Source: an uncultured Bacilli bacterium (GTDB taxonomy: Bacteria > Bacillota_I > Bacilli_A > RF39 > UBA660). From it: a stretch of DNA of 21,319 nt. The DNA lies in NCBI GenBank assembly GCA_947630205.1, contig CANRGW010000007.1, forward strand, positions 1 to 21,319, in the 5' to 3' direction. A program made the translations under genes and the position numbers. Positions 1 to 8,456 of the stretch are shown in pieces. The stretch's first letter is position 1; the number at the start of each line of letters is the position of its first letter. The notes beneath the pieces were generated by a model. It was not told where the DNA came from. It saw only the letters and a list, made by a program, of their open reading frames with translations, and made no database searches.

Positions 1-116
1 CCTATTACTAAAGTATCTTGATTTTCTTCTAAAACTCTTTTTGCTAAATAAGAACCAATAAAACCTGCTGTTCCAGTAATTAAAATTGTTTTATTGTTTA
101 AACTATTATTTTCCAT
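1..116 (-). CDS. NAD-dependent sugar epimerase/dehydratase, N-terminal fragment
   Basis: Only the first 38 codons are in the window; the gene runs off the left edge. The peptide begins MENNSLNNKTILITGTAGFI, and residues 11-20 form the beta strand and glycine-rich loop (ITGTAGFIGS) that bind the NAD(P) dinucleotide in extended short-chain dehydrogenases. These enzymes include the UDP-sugar epimerases and dehydratases (GalE, Gne, CapD/WbjB and RmlB types). The visible part cannot say which sugar is used. The start is preceded by a modest GATGGTG ribosome-binding site. The gene lies 26 bases after the second TupA-like gene, in the same direction, so it is probably the next gene of the capsule operon and makes a nucleotide-sugar precursor. 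The Rossmann fold call is firm; the substrate is unknown. Confidence 0.85.
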   Translation of the reverse strand, partial: MENNSLNNKTILITGTAGFIGSYLAKRVLEENQDTLVI

Positions 117-142
117 ATTTTCACCATCTCTTCTAATATTTC

Positions 143-1012
143 TTAATCATCTTTCTTAGGTAATTTAATTAATTTTCCCCACTCTAAATCCCAATCGTCA
201 GGATGAATTTTTAATAATCCACCCATATCATAAAACGTTAATTCACCAAAATATATTTCACCATTTACTTCATAAAAATCAACTCTTACATGAGGAAATC
301 CTTTAGATAATTTTTCAGATAATTTTAACATTTCAGCAAATTTTACAGGTTTATGTGGAATATTTTTATTATTTGGATGATAATGATTAGTTAATTCTAA
401 ATGTTTATATTCACTATCAAAATAATCAAAACATAATTCTTCATTTTTACTTTGTCTATTAGTAGCAACTAACAAGGCTTTTACATAGCCATCAAAGCAA
501 TAAAATTTATAATCTCTTAATTCCTTATCTTTTTTATCCTCCATATATTTTTCAATTAATATTCGAGGTTTTACATTTTTATAAGGCCATTCACGATTAC
601 CATAATAATAATTTCTTTTTAAAGATTTATTTATTTTTTCTTTAGCATTTTCTATATTAAAAGAACTTTTATCTTTACAAATAACTAAACCTCCAGAGTC
701 ATGAGTACATTTTATAACAAATTGCTCAGGTAATTTAGTAAAATCAATATCATCAAATTTATCATATATTCCTAAAGTTGGTATAATATATTTTTCTCCA
801 ATAATATTAGAAACATAATCCTTTACTTCATATTTATCAACTAATTTTGTATATAAAGGATTTCTATCATTTAATTTTAACCATTGAATTTTTTCATTAA
901 AAGTTTCCGGATTTTTCCAATTAATCCATTTTTTCATCTTAATTCTATATTTTAAACTTGAATATAACTTATCGGGAATTATATAAGTTATTTTTTTTAT
1001 AATTTCATTCAT
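143..1012 (-). CDS. TupA-like ATP-grasp protein (second paralogue), polysaccharide locus
   Basis: This 289-residue cytoplasmic protein has the features of the TupA-like ATP-grasp family, named after the teichuronopeptide gene tupA of alkaliphilic Bacillus and often annotated as glycosyltransferase. Visible marks are the NEKIQWLKLNDR segment near residue 39, IPTLGIYDKFDDI near 77, the strongly conserved KCTHDSGG near 101-108, EKYMED near 153, and the C-terminal VRVDFYEVNGEIYFGELTF stretch, which carries acidic residues typical of ATP-grasp metal binding. By family logic it should form an ATP-dependent amide or ester bond, perhaps joining an amino acid to a sugar acid, but the substrate is inferred. 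It starts with ATG eight bases inside the stop of its upstream paralogue, with AAAGGGGAA as ribosome-binding site. The central part is nearly a copy of the neighbouring gene. Confidence 0.8.
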   Translation of the reverse strand: MNEIIKKITYIIPDKLYSSLKYRIKMKKWINWKNPETFNEKIQWLKLNDRNPLYTKLVDKYEVKDYVSNIIGEKYIIPTLGIYDKFDDIDFTKLPEQFVIKCTHDSGGLVICKDKSSFNIENAKEKINKSLKRNYYYGNREWPYKNVKPRILIEKYMEDKKDKELRDYKFYCFDGYVKALLVATNRQSKNEELCFDYFDSEYKHLELTNHYHPNNKNIPHKPVKFAEMLKLSEKLSKGFPHVRVDFYEVNGEIYFGELTFYDMGGLLKIHPDDWDLEWGKLIKLPKKDD

Positions 1013-1916
1013 TATTCTTTTCCCCTTTATTATTTAAATCAATCATTGAACCTAATTTATAATTCCACTCTTCGGGAACAATTCTATCAAAGCCACCTCC
1101 ATCAAAGAAAGTAAGTTCTCCAAAATAAATTTTACCATCAACCTCATAAAAATCCACTCTTAGTTCATAAGTATTCTTAGCCAATTTTTCAGCAAGTTCA
1201 AACATTAAGTCAAAATTTTTAGGCTTAGGAGGTATTTTTTCAAAATTAGGATATCCCCAAGTAAAATCTAAAAAATTATAATCTCTATCGAAATAGTCAA
1301 CAACTGTTTTACCTTCTTGTCTTCCAGATGAAATAAATAGTATCTTAGCCTTTCCATTAAAAGTAAAAATTTTATAGTCTTTTAATTCTTTATCTTTAGT
1401 ATCTTCCATGTATTTTTCAATAATAATTCGTGGTTTTACATTTTTATAAGGCCATTCACGACCTCTATAATAGTAGTTTTCTTTTAAAGATTTATTGATT
1501 TTTTTCTTAGCAGAGTCAATATCCAATTTACTCTTATCTTTACAAATAACTAATCCTCCAGAGTCATGGGTACATTTTATAACAAATTGGTTAGGTAATT
1601 TAGTAAAATCAATATCATCAAATTTATCATATACTCCTAAAGTTGGAATAATATATTCCTCCCCAATAACCGAAGCAACATATTTCTTTGCTTCATATTT
1701 GTCAACCATTTTAGTATAAATATCTTTTCTATCATATAATTTTATCCATTGTAATTTTTCATTATAACTTTTAGGATTATCAAGATTTAATTTTTTTCCA
1801 AATTTACAATAATATCTAGTTTTAATATAAGCCTTATCATTTAAAAAATTTAAAAATCCTCTATCACCTAAAGCCAATATAACTTTTTTATAGTTAAACA
1901 ACGATTTAATTTTCAT
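1005..1916 (-). CDS. TupA-like ATP-grasp protein (first paralogue), polysaccharide locus
   Basis: This is a 303-residue relative of the next gene in the operon, with the same order of motifs: YNEKLQWIKLYDR near 51, IPTLGVYDKFDDIDF near 90, KCTHDSGG near 114-121, EKYMED, and a C-terminal LRVDFYEVDGKIYFGELTF. The reading frame opens seven codons earlier, but that start would place the AAGGAGG ribosome-binding site inside the coding region. I therefore use the ATG at 1916 (MKIKSLFNY), nine bases after AGGAGG. It overlaps the end of the polymerase gene by 11 bases, which suggests translational coupling. The N-terminal 45 residues and the C-terminal third differ from the paralogue, while the core is nearly identical. 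Predicted role: ATP-dependent modification of the capsule repeat unit; the acceptor is unknown. Confidence 0.8.
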   Translation of the reverse strand: MKIKSLFNYKKVILALGDRGFLNFLNDKAYIKTRYYCKFGKKLNLDNPKSYNEKLQWIKLYDRKDIYTKMVDKYEAKKYVASVIGEEYIIPTLGVYDKFDDIDFTKLPNQFVIKCTHDSGGLVICKDKSKLDIDSAKKKINKSLKENYYYRGREWPYKNVKPRIIIEKYMEDTKDKELKDYKIFTFNGKAKILFISSGRQEGKTVVDYFDRDYNFLDFTWGYPNFEKIPPKPKNFDLMFELAEKLAKNTYELRVDFYEVDGKIYFGELTFFDGGGFDRIVPEEWNYKLGSMIDLNNKGEKNNE

Positions 1917-3114
1917 TAACCTTAACCTCCTTTTCATTTAGATAAACATAACTTGCTGCAATTGCTAAAATAATAGCATTAAATACCTCTATATAACTTA
2001 CCAATCCATAATCTAGTGCTAAAAATAAAAGCATTAATATTAATAATAAAATTGGCATTTCTTTTTCTTTTTTATTTTTTAAAATTTTATACAATTTCCA
2101 AATAACGGAACCAATAAAATAATAATAAATAATAAAACCAATGATACCTAAAGTTGATAACAATTCTGTAAAATTATTATGTGAATATGCAGGATCAGAA
2201 TAATTTATTGAACGTAAGTAAGTTGAAAAATTATTTCCTCCATAACCAATTATTGGATGTTTTTTAAATAATTCCATAGCCGTTTTTTGAAAATATTCTC
2301 TTTCCAATAAACTACCATCTTTCATTGTTGATGTATACTGATTAGTTATAGTTAAATAAGTCTTCTCTAATCTATATCCTAAAACTGAATACAGTTTCTC
2401 ATTATGAAAAATAAAAAATAAGGCTAAAGGCACAACAATAATTACTGTTAAAATCCCTTTAAGTTTTTTCTTGCTATGATTTACAAAAATCTCTAAGCCA
2501 ACAAGCCCTCCACCTAATAATATTAAAGCCTTTTTAGAACCTGACAATAAAGAAAAGATAGAAAATAACAAAATTAAAATATAATAAACTATTTTAGGCA
2601 ATCTTTTCTTTTGTTCATTATCTGTTTTAACTAAGTAGAAAGTTAAAACAGCACTAGTAGCCATAATCATACCAAAAGTATTAGGATTTTGACCAATTAC
2701 TTCACCTATTCTTTCACTTCCATATAAAGCAACAGGAGTTCTTAAGGCTAATAATATCATAGTATATAGTGAAGAGACAATTAAAAGTTTTATAACTGTT
2801 TTAATATCTTCCTTATCTTCAATTAAATTAGATATAAAAAAGTAAACGCCATAAATTTGTACAAAACCATTTAAGTATTTTAAAGTAGCAGATGGATTTG
2901 GTGCCCACAATACTGAAAGAAAATAGTATCCCCAAAATAAGAGTCCCCACTTTAAAATAGGTGTAATTTTTATTTTTTGATTAAAAAGTATCATACATGT
3001 AAAAAGAGCCAAAAAAGATCCTCTTACAAACATAGCATCAAAACCCGTTCCTAAACGATAAGCCGAGTTTGCAATAAAAAATACTAATAACAAAAAATAT
3101 TGAAATTTTTTCAT
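1906..3114 (-). CDS. wzy: O-antigen ligase/Wzy-type polysaccharide polymerase
   Basis: This 402-residue integral membrane protein has about ten to twelve hydrophobic segments. Near residues 295-330 it carries the Wzy_C-type signature GYGGNNF followed by YSHNNFTELLSTLGIIGF. The conserved His-Asn in the extracytoplasmic loop before a glycine-rich helix is the hallmark of O-antigen ligases and polymerases of the WaaL/Wzy superfamily. In a Gram-positive capsule operon it would join lipid-linked repeat units outside the membrane. The frame opens at a GTG three codons upstream, but GGTGTGA acts better as ribosome-binding site for the ATG at 3114 (MKKFQYF). It follows a GT4 gene by 16 bases and overlaps the first TupA-like gene by 11. 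Polymerase rather than ligase is inferred from the operon context. Confidence 0.85.
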   Translation of the reverse strand: MKKFQYFLLLVFFIANSAYRLGTGFDAMFVRGSFLALFTCMILFNQKIKITPILKWGLLFWGYYFLSVLWAPNPSATLKYLNGFVQIYGVYFFISNLIEDKEDIKTVIKLLIVSSLYTMILLALRTPVALYGSERIGEVIGQNPNTFGMIMATSAVLTFYLVKTDNEQKKRLPKIVYYILILLFSIFSLLSGSKKALILLGGGLVGLEIFVNHSKKKLKGILTVIIVVPLALFFIFHNEKLYSVLGYRLEKTYLTITNQYTSTMKDGSLLEREYFQKTAMELFKKHPIIGYGGNNFSTYLRSINYSDPAYSHNNFTELLSTLGIIGFIIYYYFIGSVIWKLYKILKNKKEKEMPILLLILMLLFLALDYGLVSYIEVFNAIILAIAASYVYLNEKEVKVNEN

Positions 3115-3130
3115 AATATTCACACCAATC

Positions 3131-4213
3131 TTATTCTATAATACTTTTTATATATTTTTCCCAAGTTCCATAAATTTTCTCTGGATTTAAATCAAAAACA
3201 ATTTGTTTAGCATTATCACTTATTTTTAATGCTTCCTCTTCATTTGTTAAAAGAAAAGTCATTTGTTTAATTAATTCAACCTCATCGCCTACTGGTATAA
3301 GTATACCATTTTTCATATTTTTTATCAAATAACGAGGTCCTCCACAAGGACAATCTGTTGAAATAGAAGGTATTCCAAGAGCCATTGCTTCAATTAAAGC
3401 ATTAGGCATTCCCTCAAAATTAGAACTCATTACAAAAAGAGATGCATTAATTATATCTTTTTTGATATCTTTTGAATAACCTGGTAAGAAAACTCTATCA
3501 TCAAGGTTTAAGTTTTTTATCTCTTCTTCTAGTTCCACTCTTTTAGTTCCCTCACCATATATAATTAAATTATAGTCATTAAATTTTTCATCTAACTTTG
3601 AAAAAGCCTTAATTAATAAAGAAAAATTCTTTTGATTATTTAATCTGCCAACAGAAACAATCTTTTTTTCTCTTTTAACATTACTAAAATCAAGATTTAA
3701 AAATTCTTCATTAATCGCATTAGGTATAACAATCGTTTTTTTATTATCTAAATTATACCAACTTTTAGCATCTTCTGTTTGAAAAACTAAACCATCTGCT
3801 TTTTTAGAAAGTTTTTTAATTAGTATTTGCTTAATTTTACTATAAGAAGCAGGATCTGCTCTTTCTGACATAATTATTTTAGCCTTTGTCTTTTTCCTTA
3901 ATAAAAGCATCATAATTGTTGTAATAGGCAACATGACTATATATAAATCACATTTCTCAGAAGACATGTAATGAGATAATCTTTTAAATCTTAAGAAAAA
4001 ATCAAATATTTTATTTTTTCTTTCATTTTTCGTAAGTAAATATTTTCTTTTTACTCTTTTATCAACAATATAAGTATCTTTAATATCAGACATTGTTAAA
4101 ACGGTTACATTATTATCTCTTTCTACTAAATAATTAGCAAGATTACAGACAACTCTTTCAGCCCCTCCTCCTGCTAAACTTCCTATAAAAAAAGTTATAT
4201 TTTTATTTTTCAT
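3131..4213 (-). CDS. GT4-family glycosyltransferase
   Basis: This is a 360-residue retaining glycosyltransferase with a GT-B fold. The N-terminal domain opens with GSLAGGGAERVV (11-22), the glycine-rich loop of GT4 enzymes that act on lipid-linked sugars. The C-terminal domain has SVGRLNNQKN (187-196) and the EX7E element EGMPNALIE (267-275), which contacts the nucleotide-sugar donor, followed by CGGPRYLI. It most resembles the branch with GalNAc and glucosyl transferases of capsule and O-antigen loci, but the sugar cannot be read from the sequence. The frame can start at four in-frame ATGs. TGAGG sits inside the longest version, so I place the start at 4213 (MKNKNITF). The start overlaps the preceding gene by 11 bases, the same spacing as several other junctions in this operon. 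Confidence 0.88.
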   Translation of the reverse strand: MKNKNITFFIGSLAGGGAERVVCNLANYLVERDNNVTVLTMSDIKDTYIVDKRVKRKYLLTKNERKNKIFDFFLRFKRLSHYMSSEKCDLYIVMLPITTIMMLLLRKKTKAKIIMSERADPASYSKIKQILIKKLSKKADGLVFQTEDAKSWYNLDNKKTIVIPNAINEEFLNLDFSNVKREKKIVSVGRLNNQKNFSLLIKAFSKLDEKFNDYNLIIYGEGTKRVELEEEIKNLNLDDRVFLPGYSKDIKKDIINASLFVMSSNFEGMPNALIEAMALGIPSISTDCPCGGPRYLIKNMKNGILIPVGDEVELIKQMTFLLTNEEEALKISDNAKQIVFDLNPEKIYGTWEKYIKSIIE

Positions 4214-6635
4214 CATTAACCTCATTTCTTGACAATTTTTGATATTCTTCTTGATACTTACTACTCATTTTAAAAGAGGCAAAATAATTAACAGCTGACT
4301 CTCTGGCTTCTTTACTTAACTTATCTAAATCATCTTTTTCAATTTTATTAAAAGCATCTATTAAACTATTCTTATCATCTTGCTTATAAATAAAACCAGC
4401 CTTAGTATTTACTTCAATAACTTCTTTATGTTGAGGAATATCTGATAAAATAACCGGAACACCAGTTGCTAATGACTCTAAAACACCATTAGGTAATCCC
4501 TCAGATTTACTAGTTGAAACGTAGACATCACTTGCACTTAAATAATAATTTACATTTTTAACTTCACCTTTAAAAATAATTTTATCCGATGCATACTTTT
4601 CTTTTAAATCTTTTAAAAGAGGACCATTTCCTAATAACAAAAGTTTTACTTTATCAGAATTTTGATATTTTTCTTGAAAACATTCTAACAAAAAAGGAAT
4701 ATTCTTACGTTCTATAAATTGACCTGTATAAATATATACTAAATCATCTTCTAAAATATTTAATTCTTCACGTATTTCTCTTTTTTTATCTTTCGTTACT
4801 ACTTCATATTTAGAAATATCTACCCCATTTTGAATATAATCAAAATTTAAATGTAATTTTTCTTTATATATATCACTTAAACTTTTAGAACAAGTTAAAA
4901 CTTTATCAATTTTTTTAATAGCCTTTAAATGAAGTTTAGACATTATAAAACCTTTAACAGTTCCAAATTTAGTTAAATAATCTTCATATACATAATTTCT
5001 TAAAGTTGTTATTTTTTTATATTTATTTAAATTAGCAACATAAAAATCTGGAAATAAACCAAGGGAATGAATAACATCTGGTTTTAGTTTAGAAAAGATA
5101 TCATCTAATCTTTTAGTTTTCTTTAAAAGAATATTCTTTTTACTAGTATTAATATAATAATGTTCATTTACATAAGGTAAATATTCATTCAAACGATTAT
5201 CTTTATCTTCATCATAGATTGTTATTAAAATAGGATAAAAGATATTAGTATCTAAATTTTTAATAATATTTAAAGTTTGTTCAACTGGTCCTTTTCTTTT
5301 ACAAGATGTTAGTAAATAAACTATTTTTATTTTTTTATCTTTGTTTTTATTAGCAATTGCACTTCCTAATAAACTATGATCGGTGTAAGATATTTTATCA
5401 ACAGGAATAACATATAAACCTCTTTTTCCCTCATGACAAGAATCGATACAAACTTTTTTATCATCTAAACTCCATCTAGGATGTAAATCACATCTTGTAT
5501 CATTATCATATTTAAAAGGAGCAAAAACTCTAGCAATAACAATATTTTCATCTTCATTCATTAATTTTACTGTACTAATTCTTTTTCTATTAGGATAAGT
5601 ATCAGTTAAAACCATTTTTTTATTATTAGAATAACTTGGATGACCATCAGCAAGAATATGTTGCCATAAATGAGTATATTCATTAGTTTTATCTTTCATT
5701 AAATAATAACCATTTCCACCATCTTTCTTATGCAAGAAAGCAATTATTTCATCATTATTTTTCCAATAACAATGCGAAACCATATCATCATCACTTAAAT
5801 TAAATAATTTTTTACTCTTAATTTCACAAGTTACTAGTCTACTATATTTCTTTTTATCAACAAAAAAACGATGAATTACCATAAATTTATCATTGTTAGG
5901 ACTTATCATTATATGATTAACTTTATGAACAGCATTTTCCATTTCTTTTCTTTTTTCAAAATTATAAAAATCTTTATAAAATAAAAATGGTTCAATTTTA
6001 TTATTTTTTAAATCTATTTTCCAAATACATGGAGAATTAGGAATATTTTCATTCACAGTAGCATCTTCGATATTGGAATAACCATAACCAGGACGTAAGC
6101 GATGCAATCTTGAAAAATCTAAAGTTAAAGCAAAAGTCCCATCACTTGCAACAGAATAAATAGGCATATCAATTACTTTTTCTTCTTTTGTTGCAATATC
6201 TAAAATAACTGAACAATATTTGTTATCACGATAATCATTATAAATAATTTTACTCTTAAAATCAGGACCTAACCATTGAGCCATACAACCTTGTTGAACA
6301 TTCCAAGAATTACTTTCAGCAATTTTAGAAACTTTATTATTATTTTCTGTATCTATTAATAATATTTCTAATTTATCATGAGGAGCAACCTCTTTTGAAG
6401 TATCTTTGGCTTTCATGCATAACATATATCTACCTGTTGCATCCCATGGTGATTTATCATAATAACCAAAAAAATAGTCATAAGTATTATCATTTGGAGA
6501 TACTTTTATTAAATCCCCCTCACTTTTTATTTTTTTTGAAAAAGTATACATTACTAATTGATAACTTCTTTTGACAATTTTTTTAATTTGAGGATGAGAG
6601 GACAGTTTATCTTTAACTAAATTCTCAATAGGCAT
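4203..6635 (-). CDS. Fusion: N-terminal beta-propeller domain plus C-terminal GT4 glycosyltransferase
   Basis: This 810-residue protein has two parts. Residues about 40-412 look like a six- or seven-bladed propeller of the TolB/oligogalacturonate-lyase type, with repeated strand-turn blocks such as YYDKSPWDATGRYMLCMK, SPNNDKFMVIHRF, GHPSYSNNKKMVLTDTYP and HPRWSLDDKKVCID. Residues about 435-805 are a complete GT4 enzyme with IQNGVD, TGQFIERKN (638-646) and the EX7E element EGLPNGVLE (712-720). There is no signal peptide, so both domains should be cytoplasmic. The long frame starts at a GTG, but that codon falls next to AAGGTGA. The ATG at 6635 lies nine bases from the ribosome-binding site and is preferred. 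The propeller may bind the glycan acceptor or a partner enzyme; that is a guess. The GT4 assignment is firm. Confidence 0.85.
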   Translation of the reverse strand: MPIENLVKDKLSSHPQIKKIVKRSYQLVMYTFSKKIKSEGDLIKVSPNDNTYDYFFGYYDKSPWDATGRYMLCMKAKDTSKEVAPHDKLEILLIDTENNNKVSKIAESNSWNVQQGCMAQWLGPDFKSKIIYNDYRDNKYCSVILDIATKEEKVIDMPIYSVASDGTFALTLDFSRLHRLRPGYGYSNIEDATVNENIPNSPCIWKIDLKNNKIEPFLFYKDFYNFEKRKEMENAVHKVNHIMISPNNDKFMVIHRFFVDKKKYSRLVTCEIKSKKLFNLSDDDMVSHCYWKNNDEIIAFLHKKDGGNGYYLMKDKTNEYTHLWQHILADGHPSYSNNKKMVLTDTYPNRKRISTVKLMNEDENIVIARVFAPFKYDNDTRCDLHPRWSLDDKKVCIDSCHEGKRGLYVIPVDKISYTDHSLLGSAIANKNKDKKIKIVYLLTSCKRKGPVEQTLNIIKNLDTNIFYPILITIYDEDKDNRLNEYLPYVNEHYYINTSKKNILLKKTKRLDDIFSKLKPDVIHSLGLFPDFYVANLNKYKKITTLRNYVYEDYLTKFGTVKGFIMSKLHLKAIKKIDKVLTCSKSLSDIYKEKLHLNFDYIQNGVDISKYEVVTKDKKREIREELNILEDDLVYIYTGQFIERKNIPFLLECFQEKYQNSDKVKLLLLGNGPLLKDLKEKYASDKIIFKGEVKNVNYYLSASDVYVSTSKSEGLPNGVLESLATGVPVILSDIPQHKEVIEVNTKAGFIYKQDDKNSLIDAFNKIEKDDLDKLSKEARESAVNYFASFKMSSKYQEEYQKLSRNEVNDEK

Positions 6636-7482
6636 AATTATCACTCACCTTTTTTCTTAAAAACTTTTTAAAGACTCTTTTACGTAAAAAGTTTGGAGCA
6701 AATGCCGATAAAGTTCTAATAGTAATTGAACTATAATACTCTAAAATTGTAATATAATGCCGTTCTCTCATTATTCTAAATAAATTATTTTGAATTTTAA
6801 TATATTCTCTACCACTTCTTCTTTTATATAAATCATTACTTGCACGCATGAAAACTAAAGGTTCTTGAATATTATAACCTTTTTTATTATTAGTTAACAT
6901 ATCAACCCACAAATAATAATCTTGCATGTGTCTTACACTTCTATAATTTCCACTTTCAATAACTGCACTTTTTTTATACATAACAGAAGGATGATTGAAT
7001 GGACATCTTTTTTTAGAAAATTTAATAATATCTTCATTCAATTCTGGTACTTTTCGAAGAATATCAGCCTTTTCAGGAGTTTCCGTGAACTCTAAAATAT
7101 TACTTCCCACAATACTTAAAGTATCATCTTCCATAAATTTCTTTAATTCTTTTTCACATCTATCTTTTTTAGATATATCATCAGAGTCCATTCTAGCAAT
7201 TAATTCATTTTTGCATAAAGTAACTCCAACATTTAAAGCATGACCTAAACCATGATTTTCCTCAAATCTGACAATATTCATCACATCACCAAATTTAGTT
7301 TTAAATTTATCTATAACTTTATCAAGTTCTTCTGTTAATTTACCATCACATATTAATACAAAATCATCTGTTTTAACAGTTTGATCATATATACTTTGTA
7401 TTGCTTGTTCTAAAAATTCTGGTTTTTCTTTACAATAAACTGACATCAATACACTATATTTTGGAAACAATATCCTTGACAT
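6625..7482 (-). CDS. GT2-family glycosyltransferase (capsule type)
   Basis: This 285-residue inverting glycosyltransferase has a GT-A fold. It begins with YSVLMSVYCKEKPEFLEQAI, the usual GT2 nucleotide-binding start, followed by ENHGLGHALNVG (75-86), the metal-binding DSDD (99-102) and the HMQDYYLW segment (185-192), whose Asp is the likely catalytic base, equivalent to ED in QXXRW relatives. The C-terminus (RVFKKFLRKK) is very basic and may touch the membrane. It resembles AmsE/WcaA-like enzymes of exopolysaccharide loci; donor and acceptor are unknown. Translation starts after a strong GAGGAGGAG site, the strongest in the operon, as expected for the first gene after the 251-base untranslated stretch. 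Its end overlaps the propeller/GT4 gene by 11 bases. Confidence 0.88.
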   Translation of the reverse strand: MSRILFPKYSVLMSVYCKEKPEFLEQAIQSIYDQTVKTDDFVLICDGKLTEELDKVIDKFKTKFGDVMNIVRFEENHGLGHALNVGVTLCKNELIARMDSDDISKKDRCEKELKKFMEDDTLSIVGSNILEFTETPEKADILRKVPELNEDIIKFSKKRCPFNHPSVMYKKSAVIESGNYRSVRHMQDYYLWVDMLTNNKKGYNIQEPLVFMRASNDLYKRRSGREYIKIQNNLFRIMRERHYITILEYYSSITIRTLSAFAPNFLRKRVFKKFLRKKVSDNYAY

Positions 7483-7557
7483 TTATATTCTCCTCCTCAA
7501 AAGTATCTAAATTATGAAACTATAACATAACTATACTTTTTAATTTTTCCGTAAAAA

Positions 7558-7723
7558 CAAAGTCGCATAAGAAAGGGACCTTGTTGAATTTTTAATTATG
7601 ACTTTTAATTATAGTTCATAATTTATTGTTACAAATGCAGTTTATTATTTTTACCACATTGAACAAGTTTTCATCGTTGATACAAATTGCTTTTGAAAAT
7701 CAATTAGCATTATCAACCGCCCC
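7558..7723 (-). ncRNA. Candidate structured RNA in the cpsB-glycosyltransferase gap (EAR-like position)
   Basis: The 251-base gap between cpsB and the GT2 gene has no good ORF but clear structure when read on the minus strand. It begins with GGGGCGG, unusual in such AT-rich DNA. A hairpin follows, pairing 7711-7717 with 7676-7682 (GTTGATA/TATCAAC) and continuing as AATTG/CAATT. A long-range helix pairs 7658-7667 with 7580-7589 (CTTGTT..AT, one mismatch) and encloses a perfect 8-bp hairpin (7616-7623 with 7594-7601, loop 14). The 3' part has another GC-richer island, GGTCCC to GCGAC. In Bacillus the EAR RNA, a processive antitermination element, sits between epsB and epsC, just after the kinase module. 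The matching position suggests a similar job. I cannot confirm a match to the EAR/epsC consensus. A weak promoter-like TTGTTT...TATAGT pair lies at its 3' end. Confidence 0.45.
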
Positions 7724-7733
7724 AATATTTATT

Positions 7734-8456
7734 TTAATTAATTTTTATTCCATTAATGACTTTATCAAAATTTCTATTTAATATGTCATTAATATAATCT
7801 TCATCTTTTGTAATACTTAACAATGTTTTATTTATTTTTTCTAAATGGTAATCATTTTTAGCATGATGAATATCACTTGCTAAGAAGTGTATCTTTTTTT
7901 GTTTTAACAATTTTTTCAAAACTTTTAAAGAACCATGTCCATATTTACCATATAAACTTAAGTAATTACCTTGTAATAATACTCCAATTTCTAAGAACTT
8001 ATCTAATTTTGAAACATCTTTTTGAATATATGTATATCTTTCAGGATGAGCAAGAATTGGTATATAACCATGTCTTATTAAATCAAAGAATATTTCTAAA
8101 GCATTATTAAGTTCTGAAGACATTGGAAGTTCTATAAGAATATATCTTGTATTATTAATTTTAGCTATTTTTTTACTTGCAATTAATTTTATTATATCAT
8201 TATCAATAAAAACTTCATTTCCAAGATATAACTTAACATTAATTCCTAAAGCCCTTGCTTCTTTTGATAACTCATTCAATAGTTTTTTCTTTTTTTGATT
8301 ATTAGCATCATATTTAGAATTTTTAATATAATGTGGTGTTAAAACTATATCTGTAATACCTGCTTGTTCGGCTTTCTTTAAAATTTCTAAACTTTCTTCC
8401 AAACTTTTTGAGCCATCATCAATTCCCATTAAAATATGGGAATGCAAGTCTTTCAT
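7734..8456 (-). CDS. cpsB: CpsB/Wzh-type PHP-family protein-tyrosine phosphatase
   Basis: This 240-residue cytoplasmic phosphatase of the PHP metalloenzyme family removes phosphate from the tyrosine tail of the capsule kinase CpsD. All expected metal ligands are visible: DLHSHIL (H5, H7), TPHY (H42), GNEV (E81), AHPERY (H137) and ASDIHH (D195, H197). Its length matches the family. It starts at an ATGA overlap with the kinase stop, with GGGGA as ribosome-binding site, so the two are translationally coupled. In streptococci the order is cpsB-cpsC-cpsD; here the order is cpsC, cpsD, cpsB. The structured gene-free region follows at once, separating the regulatory module from the glycosyltransferases. 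Confidence 0.93.
   Translation of the reverse strand: MKDLHSHILMGIDDGSKSLEESLEILKKAEQAGITDIVLTPHYIKNSKYDANNQKKKKLLNELSKEARALGINVKLYLGNEVFIDNDIIKLIASKKIAKINNTRYILIELPMSSELNNALEIFFDLIRHGYIPILAHPERYTYIQKDVSKLDKFLEIGVLLQGNYLSLYGKYGHGSLKVLKKLLKQKKIHFLASDIHHAKNDYHLEKINKTLLSITKDEDYINDILNRNFDKVINGIKIN

Noticed and set aside
1495..1719. Plus-strand open frames here and at 6995-7243, 7877-8110, 8408-8623, 11460-11678, 12959-13162 and 20896-21099.
   Set aside because: All lie antisense inside well-supported minus-strand genes or their ends, lack ribosome-binding sites and show no recognisable motif.
7651..7710. A 19-codon ORF on the minus strand (begins MLIDFQKQF, ends CSMW) with GGGG upstream in the cpsB-GT2 gap.
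   Set aside because: It overlaps the proposed first hairpin and the long-range helix, and GGGGCGG is a poor ribosome-binding site. RNA structure explains the region better, though a leader peptide is not excluded.
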